This document shows, piece by piece, positions 53,649 to 61,942 of a stretch of DNA of 64,000 nucleotides. Below the pieces are notes generated by a model. That model had not been told where the DNA came from and searched no databases. It saw nothing but the letters and a program-made list of their open reading frames with translations. Source of the DNA: JACVRW01 sp963757815. Lineage in GTDB: Bacteria; Actinomycetota; Thermoleophilia; Solirubrobacterales; Thermoleophilaceae. A program made the translations under genes and the position numbers. The first letter of the stretch is position 1; each line of letters starts with the position of its first letter. Location: NCBI GenBank assembly GCA_963757815.1, contig CAVWSN010000033.1, forward strand, positions 98,512 to 162,511. The letters are read 5' to 3'.

Positions 53649-54161
53649 GCATGATCGGCTCTCGTTCGGCCTGGAGCGCCGCGATCGCGCTCGCCCTGCT
53701 GGCCACACCCATCGCGGGCTTCCTGTTGCTCCGACCGGATCAGGCGCTCGAAGCATCGACATCCGAAGCGAGCAATCCGGCACCGACCGCCACCCCAAGC
53801 GCTCGCCCGCTCCAGCCACCTCGGCCCTCGATCGACCGATCGCAGCTCGCCGCCGCGCGGTCGGTCGCCCGCAGATTTGCCTCCCAGTACGCCGCGTACA
53901 TCGCCGGCCAGGTCGCCCCGCGCGAGATCACCGACGCGGCGCCGGAGCTCATCCGCGAGCTGCAACGCCACCCACCCCGCATCACGCCAGCTCAGCAGCG
54001 CCACCGGCCAACGCTTCGACGCGTCACCGCCGAACCTGCCGCCGCGAACGGTACGCGCCGTGGCCATGCTCCAGGACGCCGGCGGACCGCCGTACCGGCT
54101 CGCGTTCCATCTCGAGCGCCGCGGCCCGCGCTGGCTGGTCACGCGGCTCAGCGACGCCTGA
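53645..54161 (+). CDS. Exported protein of conjugation-module type, frameshifted
   Basis: About 170 aa. An N-terminal membrane anchor (AWSAAIALALLATPIAGFLL), a Pro/Ser/Thr-rich linker (SNPAPTATPSARPLQPPRPS), then an NTF2-like domain: AARSVARRFASQYAAYIAGQ, ITDAAPELIRELQ, and after one frame change near 53990 AMLQDAGGPPYRLAFHLERR, GPRWLVTRLSDA. The architecture recalls anchored accessory proteins of actinobacterial transfer systems. It precedes the lytic transglycosylase by 7 bp. Confidence 0.55.
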
Positions 54162-54168
54162 GGCGACC

Positions 54169-55311
54169 GTGGGAGCCCTCACCAGCACCGCGGGTCCGCT
54201 CCGCATCGCCGCAGCACTCGCCGCGGCACTCGTGCTCGTGCTCGCGGCGTTCGCCGGCCTGCTCGGCGTCGCCGTCGGCTCCGACACGTGCGCCGGCGGC
54301 GACCAGGCCAGCCCCAGCGCCGCCGCCGACCGCGACATCCCGGCCCGCTACCTCACCGCCTACCGCGCCGCGGGCAGCCAGTACGGCATCCCGTGGCAGA
54401 TCCTCGCCGCGATCGGCGCGATCGAGACCGACCACGGCCGCTCCACCGCGCCCGGCGTGCGCTCCGGCGTCAACAGCTACGGCTGCTGCGCCGGCCCGAT
54501 GCAGTTCAACCTCACCGACGGGCCGCCGTCGACCTGGCAGCGCTACGGCGTCGACGGAGACCACGACGGCGTCAAGGACGTCTACGACCCCGACGACGCG
54601 ATCCACTCCGCCGGCAACTACCTGCGCACGCTCCTGCGCAACGCCGACGGCGACATGCGCCAGGCGATCTTCGGCTACAACCACTCGCACGCGTACGTCA
54701 ACGACGTGCTCGCCCGCGCCCGCACTACGCCGGCGAGGTCGAGCGTGGCCGTCGACAGCTGCGCCAGCGGCATCGACGCACCCGCCGGGCCGGCAGACGT
54801 CCGAACCGCCCGCCGCCTCACCGCGCCGCGCGCGTTCAGGACCCTGCCGCCGTGGGCGATGGCCGGCGGCCGCGCACCCCAGGCCGTCGACGCCCGCATC
54901 CACGACGACGTGATCTGGATCCTGCGTCGCTACCACCTGCGCGTCACCGCCGCGCGCGAGGGCGGCCACAGCACCCACGGCGACGGCACCGCCCTCGACC
55001 TCGTCCCCGCCGACGGCATCACACAAGCCGTCTGGGACGCCTCCGCCGGCCAGCTCGCGCACCACCTCGGCTGGAATCCCAGCTGCGGAGCATCCGGCAC
55101 ACGACCCAGCTGCCCGCTGGTCCCGGCGATCCAGTTCATCGGCTACGACGGCTACCCCAACCACGGCTCACCGCGAACCTGCAGCGGCACCTGCCCCGCG
55201 CACCTCCACATCTCCTGGGCCTCGCCCTGTTACGGCACGAGCGCGCCGTCGCCGCCGTGCACGTGGGTGAGCGCGTTCACTCCATTCCGCGAGATGCCCT
55301 CAGGCCGCTGA
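54169..55311 (+). CDS. Membrane-anchored lytic transglycosylase with C-terminal M15-like domain
   Basis: 380 aa, intact. An N-terminal membrane segment (IAAALAAALVLVLAAFAGLL), then an SLT fold: YGIPWQILAAIGAIETDHGR with the catalytic Glu near residue 86, GPMQFN, and FGYNHSHAYVNDVLARA. After a linker, the C-terminal domain carries GGHSTHGDGTALDLVPADGI and CPAHLHISW, a His..Asp..His set as in D,D-peptidase-like M15 folds. It cleaves peptidoglycan strands and possibly peptides. Such two-domain enzymes often open the wall for conjugation or phage-type transfer; no relaxase or T4SS gene is visible. Confidence 0.8.
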   Translation: MGALTSTAGPLRIAAALAAALVLVLAAFAGLLGVAVGSDTCAGGDQASPSAAADRDIPARYLTAYRAAGSQYGIPWQILAAIGAIETDHGRSTAPGVRSGVNSYGCCAGPMQFNLTDGPPSTWQRYGVDGDHDGVKDVYDPDDAIHSAGNYLRTLLRNADGDMRQAIFGYNHSHAYVNDVLARARTTPARSSVAVDSCASGIDAPAGPADVRTARRLTAPRAFRTLPPWAMAGGRAPQAVDARIHDDVIWILRRYHLRVTAAREGGHSTHGDGTALDLVPADGITQAVWDASAGQLAHHLGWNPSCGASGTRPSCPLVPAIQFIGYDGYPNHGSPRTCSGTCPAHLHISWASPCYGTSAPSPPCTWVSAFTPFREMPSGR

Positions 55312-55773
55312 CGACATGCGACTGCCGGACCATGACCAGGAAGGCCGCACCAGGATGGTGCAACCGTGTGCCCGGTATCTCGAGTCCCTGGGTCATGCGC
55401 CCTTTGACGCGTTGGGATGGGTCCCGGTGAGACGAAGTCTCCTCGGGCTCGCACTTGTCGGGGCTCCTGCAAGCTCGACGGGTGTGCCCCAAGGCGCGAC
55501 GCCAATTCAGTACGGATGTGACGGTCGTCTACGAGCCAGATGCGGGTGGTGACCTCGAGCGCGTTCATCTAGACGTCTTGGCCGTCCGCACGCCGACCGC
55601 GGGTCGAACGGAGGAGCCGGTGAGCTGTCGACGTCGCGCGAATCTATCGTCCCGCAGAGGCTGACCATCACAGTACGCAAAGCCTACGGGCCGTCCTCCC
55701 TCCTCCGCGACGCGCGCCCGTTCGGTCTCTCGGTCGTCTCGCCTGACCAGCAAGACGGCCACTCCTCCTACGC
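55312..55773. other. Stretch without a recognisable gene
   Basis: No family signature on either strand between the lytic enzyme and the acyl-CoA dehydrogenase remnant. Confidence 0.35.
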
Positions 55774-56465
55774 TCAGCGCTTCCCCTTGCGGCGCTTGAT
55801 GGCGGCGGTTCCGGCGGCGATCAACAGGGCGTCGTTCGCTCCCTCGCCGATCTGCGTCTGCGGAGCGTCGCGCCGCAGCCGGGCGAGCTCGGACTCGCTG
55901 GTGTAGGACCGGCTGGCCGCGAGGCGCGAGGCGCACTCCACGGCCCAGACGGCACACTCGGACGCGACCGTCTTGGCCGCGGTCGCCCGCTCGGCCGCGT
56001 CGGGTTCTCCGGCGTCGATGACATCAGCGGCGCGGCGCACCGCCGCCTCCACTACGAGCTGGCGACAGCGAATGTCGCCGATCCGCAGCTTCGTGTGGCT
56101 GTGGTCGCCGAGCACGCCACGCCCGATGCTCCGGTCCGTCGCCTCGTCGAGCGCGCATTCGAGCGCGCGATCGATGATCCCGAGCGCCCGGCAGGCGACG
56201 TTCACACGCCCGACCGCGAGCACGTCCAGCATCTGCTTGACGCCCTCGCCGGAGTCCGGCTCCTCCGCCGAGGATCTCCGCTCCGAGAGCGTGATGAGCG
56301 TCGAATTGCCAGGCGGCCGACTCGACGGCCGCGATAGCCGATCTTGTCCAGCGACTCCACCGTCCACAAAGCGCTCCCTCGGCCGTCGGCCGGTAGCACG
56401 ATGCACGACGGCCGCAGCGCTCCCTGCACGTTGGCCAGCATGAACGCGAGCGGAAACGAGAACCC
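55774..56465 (-). pseudogene. C-terminal remnant of an acyl-CoA dehydrogenase
   Basis: MLANVQGALRPSCIVLPADG, WTVESLDKIGYRG and, after a frame change near 56260, GVKQMLDVLAVGRVNVACRA, IIDRALECALD, GDHSHTKLRIGDIRCRQLVV and ESELARLRRDAPQTQIGEGA are the middle and C-terminal domains of an acyl-CoA dehydrogenase. The N-terminal helical domain is missing upstream of about 56465, where a fragment of a different gene on the other strand begins. Confidence 0.6.
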
Positions 56466-56480
56466 GGGCCCGCGATCCAG

Positions 56481-56733
56481 CGCTTACGCCCCCGTGTGGA
56501 CGGGCCAGGGCATCCGCGTCAACGCCATCGCCCCCGGCTGGATGGAAACCGAGCTGACCCGCGCGCTGCGCGAGGACGACGAGCGCTACGACGCGCTTGC
56601 TCGCGCGGATGCCGAGCGGCCGCTGGGGGACGCCCGCCGACCTGGCCGGCGCAGTGGTCTACCTCGCCTCGGAAGCATCGGCCTACGTCACGGGCAGGTG
56701 CATCGCCGTCGATGGCGGCTACCTCGCCCGCTA
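56481..56733 (+). pseudogene. C-terminal remnant of a short-chain dehydrogenase
   Basis: WTGQGIRVNAIAPGWMETEL and, after a frame change near 56630, PADLAGAVVYLASEASAYVT and GRCIAVDGGYLAR make up the last third of a classical SDR. The cofactor-binding N-terminus and catalytic Tyr-Lys are absent. It abuts the truncated end of the acyl-CoA dehydrogenase, pointing to a recombination junction near 56470. Confidence 0.6.
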
Positions 56734-57106
56734 GCGCGATCGCCCGGCGGTCAACACCTGCTTCAGGTTTCGAGGTGGCCGTGTCGACAGGATCGCCTCA
56801 GACCTCGCCCACCGACGGCGGCTCCGCCTCGGTGACTAGGTTCGCGGCACCCATAAGCCCCGGATCTCGGGCTCCTCGGGCCGCACCACGTGACGCGCGC
56901 CCCGCTGCCGAGCAGTTGCGCGGCATCATCAGCACCCCGTCGGGCCCGGGGGGCGCCGGATGAGGGTTCGTGAAGTTGTGGCGGCAGCGGACTCCCCGCG
57001 CTTCGCCGCAAGGCGGTCGCACGCGCCTTCGTCCGGCGCTTCGGAGGCTCCGCGGGGGGGAGGTTGTCCTCCGCGCTCAGCGACTGCTGGGCTTGGCTCT
57101 GGGAGA
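56734..57106. other. Stretch without a recognisable gene
   Basis: Nothing coding recognised. It lies between the SDR remnant and a tRNA-like 3' end. Confidence 0.35.
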
Positions 57107-57130
57107 GCGGGCGAGGGGAATCGAACCCCC
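57107..57130 (-). other. tRNA/tmRNA 3'-end-like segment
   Basis: On the minus strand, GGGGGTTCGATTCCCCT forms a T-arm followed by CGCCCGC as a 3' acceptor strand. No matching 5' half was found upstream, so it is a 3'-end remnant, as left by integration at a tRNA or tmRNA gene. Confidence 0.4.
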
Positions 57131-57243
57131 ATCTATTCAGGCTTGGCTGCACTTTTCGCGCACGGCCGGTCTCGGCTCGGCGCCGCACAACCAGGTTGGC
57201 CGAGCGCCGCGGCCGATCGGGGCAGCACAGCCTCCCGTGACAG

Positions 57244-57345
57244 GTGTACGCGGCGATCGGCGCGATCGACCGACCCACGGCGCTGGCCCGCGCCGGAGTG
57301 CGCTCTGGCGTCAACTCCTACGGCCGCCCGCCGGGGCCGATGCAG
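57244..57345 (+). pseudogene. Degenerate copy of the SLT domain of 54169-55311
   Basis: YAAIGAIDRP .. GVRSGVNSYGRPPGPMQ parallels LAAIGAIETD .. GVRSGVNSYGCCAGPMQ in the intact lytic enzyme 3 kb upstream. It covers only about 34 codons, and the catalytic Glu is replaced by Asp in IDR. It is a duplicated or recombined fragment. Confidence 0.55.
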
Positions 57346-57930
57346 CCTCGACGACCTCATGCGGGCGGACAGCAATCCACCTGCGCTCGGGGACATTGCG
57401 ACCCCATTGCTACCTCGACGCAGCCCGGAAACGGCGGGACCCGCGTCGTGGCGCCAGTTGCGTCTCGTTGGGACGCCCGGAATTTGGACCCGGGGACCTC
57501 ACCTGACCCGACGGTGCACGCCGACACCGTTCCGACACACTTTCGTTGTCTAGCTCCGTCCCTCGACGGGTGGACTCGTCCGGCGATGACCACCGTGCTC
57601 TGGCCAGAAGCCAAGGTTTCAAGCCAAATCGCGCTTCAGGACGTGGTGCGTTCCATGGCGGTACTAGCGCTTACCATGCAAGTGCTCTAGCGACTGACAT
57701 CGACGGTCAGGAGCCAACCTGTCGCCTCACCGCTGAAGGAACCGGTCCTTGCCGGACGATCACTACTGCCCGGCAATCCTGGTTGACCCGCGGTTTCGGA
57801 AGGAACGCGCGCGGGAGTGCGGCATCGGGCACAAGACCCGGATTTGTGCCCAAATCCCTCGAGAACGGCTCCGATCCGCGCTAATCATAGTCGCCGCCGA
57901 TGCGTCGAAGCGGCGCTGTAGAGCCGTCCA
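57346..57930. other. Stretch with no gene; one possible second tRNA-like T-arm
   Basis: No protein family recognised. On the minus strand around 57478-57497, CCGGGTCCAAATTCCGG can form a T-arm-like hairpin, but no other tRNA parts are visible. Confidence 0.3.
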
Positions 57931-58002
57931 GCGCCGCTCGTGGAGCCTGCGGTAGGGTGCCTCCGGAGCGCGAGGTCGGAGGTTCGAATCCTGCCGGGCG
58001 CG
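57931..58002 (+). tRNA. tRNA-Arg(CCG)-like gene, probably degenerate
   Basis: 72 nt. Anticodon loop CTCCGGA at 57961-57967 (anticodon CCG, with T before it) on a 4-bp stem; T-arm GGAGG-TTCGAAT-CCTGC at 57978-57994 with one mismatch; 3' acceptor CGGGCGC and discriminator G, no CCA. The 5' acceptor reads GCGCC and lacks about four bases expected before the D-arm, so the molecule does not fold fully. Either sequence errors or a broken gene. Confidence 0.42.
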
Positions 58003-58090
58003 CTGGGTGCGGTGCGCGAGCGTCCAGGTCGACGCGCGCGAGGTCAATCAGGCAACGGACTTGCCGACAAGCTCGGTAGGAGACGCCTGG

Positions 58091-59080
58091 ATGGTCAAGC
58101 GTGGGATCCTTGTTGTCGTGTTGGCGTTCGTCGGCCTGGTGCGTTGTGCCGACGCCCGCACCATCGAGTGGTCGGGCTACACCTGGGACGTCCGCAGTCA
58201 AGGCCTCAGTCCGCCCGGGCCGAACGTCTGGTCGGACTCGGAGACCAACGTGAGCGTCGATGGCGGCGAGCTCGTGTTGTCGATCGTCAAGGACGGCTCG
58301 GGCACATGGACCAGTGCCCAGGTCGACAATCGGCAGCACCTCGGCTACGGGACCTATCGCTGGGTCGTCAACAGCGACCTCAGCACGATCGACGCCCACG
58401 ACGTCCTGGGGCTCTTCACCTGGGGCGATGCTCCGCCGTCGAACAACGAGATCGACATCGAGGCCGCGCGCTGGGGGAACCTCGCGTGGCCTTCCGGGTC
58501 CGGCACGGTCTGGCAGGATTCCGCCACCAGGGAGCGCTGGTCGCGGTCGTTCAGCTTCTCGGACAAGCCGCCGTACGTCGCGCAGTTCACCTGGGAGCCG
58601 GGCCAGGTCACGTACCGGATCACGGACGCGACGGGCGCGGTCCTGTTCGGCCAGACGGTGACCGCGGGCGTGCCGGTGCCGTCGGTCGAGGTCCCGGTGA
58701 TCAACTACTGGCGCTTCGAGAACCAGGCGCCGGCCGCGCCCAGGAGCATGCGGATCAGAAGCTTTCAGTTCCTCCGGCCCGGTGCCGATGCGGCCGCGGG
58801 CGCGCACACCGACACGCGTGGCCCTGCGTGCACGGTGAGCAGCCCGCGGGCTCGCACCTACCGGGTGGGTCAACGGGTGCGGATCTCGCGCTCGTGCTCC
58901 GACGCCTCCGGCGTGTCCGACGCCAAGGCGATCCTGCGCACGCCCACCGGCGCCAAGACGGTGCGTTCGGGCGATCGCGTCCGGGTCAAGCGGGCCGGCA
59001 GCTACCGGCTGACGATCTCCGCGCGTGACCCGCTCGGGAACCGCACCGTCAGATCGGTGCCCTTCCGCGTGAAGCGCTGA
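58091..59080 (+). CDS. Secreted GH16-like / concanavalin-fold protein
   Basis: 329 aa. Hydrophobic signal (ILVVVLAFVGLVRCADA; the Cys could be a lipobox). WSGYTWDVRSQGLSPPGPNV and GTYRWVVNSDLS lead to NNEIDIEAARWG, which holds the Glu-x-Asp-x-Glu catalytic pattern of GH16 enzymes. A C-terminal Ig-like domain (CTVSSPRARTYRVGQRVRIS .. RSVPFRVKR) follows. It may act on beta-glucans; alternatively it is a glycan-binding relative. Intact, in contrast to its left neighbours. Confidence 0.8.
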   Translation: MVKRGILVVVLAFVGLVRCADARTIEWSGYTWDVRSQGLSPPGPNVWSDSETNVSVDGGELVLSIVKDGSGTWTSAQVDNRQHLGYGTYRWVVNSDLSTIDAHDVLGLFTWGDAPPSNNEIDIEAARWGNLAWPSGSGTVWQDSATRERWSRSFSFSDKPPYVAQFTWEPGQVTYRITDATGAVLFGQTVTAGVPVPSVEVPVINYWRFENQAPAAPRSMRIRSFQFLRPGADAAAGAHTDTRGPACTVSSPRARTYRVGQRVRISRSCSDASGVSDAKAILRTPTGAKTVRSGDRVRVKRAGSYRLTISARDPLGNRTVRSVPFRVKR

Positions 59081-59135
59081 GGAGGCGGCCGGCGTCCTCG
59101 ACGCGGCCGCCTCGCGAGCGCTGCTGGAGATCGCC

Positions 59136-59570
59136 TCAGCTGCCGGCCGACTGCATGTACGGCGCCGCGAACGTCAGCGTGACCGTGGTCGGCACGTCGG
59201 CGCCGCGCAGCTTGCAGGTGAAGTTCTCCGTGCTGGCGTTCATGCTGCCGTTCATCACCGGCACGCAGCGGAAGCCCTGGCTGTTGTAGGGCATCTGGTA
59301 GCCGTTGTCGACGCCCTGGCGGACCACCCGCTGGATCGTCGAGCGGCTCCAGAAGTCGCGGACGCTCTTGACCGGGTTGGTGACCTTGACGTTGGCCGTG
59401 ACGGTGTTCTGGCCGGCGGCGAGGACGCCCGGGTTGACGCTGACGTGGTACGTGTGCGTCTGGGTCGTGGTCGTCGCCGCCGTGGCTGCGGACGCGGTGG
59501 CGGGGACGGCGGCGGCGCCGATCGCGGCGACGAGGGCGGCGGCGGTGGCGCTCTTGGAGACGATGGACAT
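59136..59570 (-). CDS. Small secreted protein of unknown function
   Basis: 144 aa. Start ATG 59570 with AGGAG 9 nt upstream. The signal peptide ends near ATASAATAA. The mature part (HTYHVSVNPGVLAAGQNTVT, ANVKVTNPVKSVRDFWSRST, QGFRCVPVMNGS, FTCKLRGADVPTTVTLTFAA) is beta-rich with two Cys that could pair. Family not recognised. Confidence 0.7.
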   Translation of the reverse strand: MSIVSKSATAAALVAAIGAAAVPATASAATAATTTTQTHTYHVSVNPGVLAAGQNTVTANVKVTNPVKSVRDFWSRSTIQRVVRQGVDNGYQMPYNSQGFRCVPVMNGSMNASTENFTCKLRGADVPTTVTLTFAAPYMQSAGS

Positions 59571-59670
59571 GGTGCTTGGCTCCTGGGGAGGGATTGGCTT
59601 GTGTGAGCGCAGCATCCGTCCTGGGCGGCCACCCGTCGTGAGTACCTCGCTACTGCACTTGCGACCGCGG

Positions 59671-60620
59671 CTACGCAGCGCCGAGGGAGCGCGCGACCGA
59701 CGCCGCATTGGCGGCCTGGTCGGCGATCCCGATCGCGACCTCGAGCGTCGCGGTGCGGAAGGAGCGGTCGCCGATCGCGAGCTTGACCACGAGCGTCAGC
59801 CTCGGATCCCGGCGCCGAGGACTGCACCGCGGGCTGGGCGACCGCGGTCGTCGCGCTGCTCGGGAAGCGCCGCGGCACGAGCACGTAGCCGGTCTCGTCG
59901 CCGCCGCTGTGGAGGAAGAAGTACGCCACCTCGCGCAGCGCGATCGCCCCGGCGCTGCGCGTCAGTTTGACCCGGCGGCCGCTCTTGGTGACGGCGGTGA
60001 TCGTCGCGCCGTCGCCGTAGGTCGGGAAGTGCGCGTCGACGTTCAGCGCCCCGCTGTTGGAGCCGCGCGTGACCTCCCATGTGGAGACGATGCGCGACGC
60101 TGCGAAGTTGTTCGTCGACCGGATGCTTACACCGCGGTTCGAGCGGGTGCCGGTGACCTCGAGCGTCGAGAACCGCCCGGCGTAGGGCGACGACGGATAC
60201 GACGCCCCTTCGGTGATCCTCCCGCGCGGTCCCGTGGTCATCGTCAGCGGCGGCGGCCCACCTTGCGTTCGCGGAATGCGCTCGCGACCTACACGCGTTC
60301 GGCGAGCCTGCGCGGGCAGGCCCAGTTGCGCGGCGATCGAGTGCGCGGCCAGCATCGCGCACAACGTGCGGATGTCCGAGCCGTAGTAGCCGGTCTGCTC
60401 GTTGAATCCGGCCTCGGCGGCGTTCATGGCCCAGTCGGCGAAGGCCCAGTAGTCCTGGTTGGACCAGCCTCCGCCGGTCGGCAGGTCGGGCGTGGGGATG
60501 CGCTGCGCCGCCGCGGCGGCCGGCGTGAAGCCCGAGCGGCACGGAGCCGAGCAGCCCGGCGGCCAGGGAGAGCTGACCCGCGTCCGCGAGGAACTCCCGC
60601 CGGGTTCGCTCCGGACTCAC
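59671..60620 (-). CDS. Tat-exported protein of unknown function, frameshifted
   Basis: About 315 aa in three frames. GTG 60620 starts a twin-arginine signal (ERTRREFLADAGQLSLAAGL). It continues GGGWSNQDYWAFADWAMNAA, GFNEQTGYYGSDIRTLCAML, VSIRSTNNFAASRIVSTWEV and ends LAIGDRSFRTATLEVAIGIA, NAASVARSLGAA. Frame changes lie near 60520 and 59810. Export by Tat implies folding, perhaps with a cofactor, in the cytoplasm. I do not recognise the family. Confidence 0.6.
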
Positions 60621-60653
60621 ATCCCGATACTTATGAGTGCGCGTCGACGCTTG

Positions 60654-61885
60654 TCAACCGCTGAACTGCGACTCCTCGGTCGAGCCGCCGACGGCGGTGG
60701 TCTCGGACTCGCCGCCCGTGATCGCCATCGCGACCTCCTCGAAGTAGCTCGCGCCGACCTCGTGCTGGTGCTTGACGGCGGTGTAGCCCGCGTCCTCGTT
60801 GGCGAACTCCGCCTGCTGAAGCTCCGCGTACGCGGTCATGCCGTTCTCGCGGTAGCCGCGCGCGAGCTCGAACATCGAGTGGTTGAGCGTGTGGAAGCCG
60901 GCCAGCGTGATGAATGGAACGCGTAGCCGAGCTCGCCCAGCCGGGACTGGAAGCCCTTGATCTCGTCGTCTGAGAGCTTGCCCTTCCAGTTGAACGAGGG
61001 CGAGCAGTTGTAGGCCAGCAGCTTGCCGGGGTGGGCCTCGTGCAGTTCGCGCGCGAAGCGCTCGGCCTGCTCCATGTCGGGCTCGGAGGTCTCGCGCCAC
61101 ACGAGGTCGACGTAGGGGGCGTAGGCGAGTCCGCGCGCGATGCCTGCTCGATACCGGCGTTGGAGCGGAAAAAGCCCTCGGGCGTGCGCTCGCCGGTGAG
61201 GAACTCGTGGTCGCGCTCGTCGGCGTCGGAGATCACCATGTCGGCCGAGTCGGCGTCCGTGCGGGCGATGATGATCGTCGGGACGCCGCTGACATCGGCG
61301 GCGAGCCGCGCCGCGACGAGGTTGCGGACCGCCCACGACGTCGGCAGCAGGACTTTGCCGACCATGTGGCCGCACTTCTTCTCGCTCGCGAGCTGGTCCT
61401 CGAGGTGGACGCCCGCGGCGCCGGCCTCGATCATCGCCTTCGTCAGCTCGAACACGTTCAGATGCCCCGCCGAAGCCGGCCTCCATGTCGGCGACGATCG
61501 GCACCATCCAGTCGATCTCGTCGTTGCCGTCGGCGTGGTCGATCTGGTCGGCACGCATCAGCGCGGCGTTGATCGCGCGCACGACCTCCGGGACGCTGTT
61601 AACCGGATACAGGCCCTGGTCGGGGTACATCTGGCCCGCGAGGTTGGCGTCGGCGGCGACCTGCCAGCCGCTCAGGTAGATGGCCTCGAGCCCGGCCCGG
61701 ACCTGCTGCACGGCCTGGTTGCCGGTGCTGGCGCCCAGCGCGGCCACGTACGGCCGCTCGTTGAGGAGACTCCAGAGCTTCTCGGCGCCGTTGCGGGCGA
61801 GCGTGTGCTCGACTTGGACAGTGCCCTGCAGGCGCTCGACGGCGTCGGTGTCGTAGGGCCGCTCGATCCCTTCCCAGCGTTGCAC
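60654..61885 (-). CDS. aceA: Isocitrate lyase, three frameshifts
   Basis: About 410 aa. GTG 61885 with GGAGG upstream. WSLLNERPYVAALGASTGNQ, GLEAIYLSGWQVAADANLAG and MYPDQGLYPVNSVPEVV lead to GVHLEDQLASEKKCGHMVGK, which carries the catalytic KKCGH. IARTDADSADMV, LVWRETSEPD, LLAYNCSPSFNWK and FITLAGFHTLNHSMFELA follow. Frames change near 61470 (one base extra), 61145 and 60920 (one base missing each). Every active-site block is intact once joined. First enzyme of the glyoxylate shunt. Confidence 0.88.
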
Positions 61886-61942
61886 GATGTGCTTCCTCCT
61901 GGACGGTGGCGTACCAGAGGCCTTCCCGGCGCGGCGCGGCGG

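Noticed and set aside
57107..57250. A complete tmRNA or tRNA gene on the minus strand
   Set aside because: Only the T-arm and 3' acceptor strand can be seen; no matching 5' acceptor, D-arm or anticodon arm lies within the expected distance.
53377..58002. A complete integrative conjugative element or prophage
   Set aside because: No integrase, relaxase, coupling ATPase, capsid or terminase gene is visible, and no flanking direct repeats were found.
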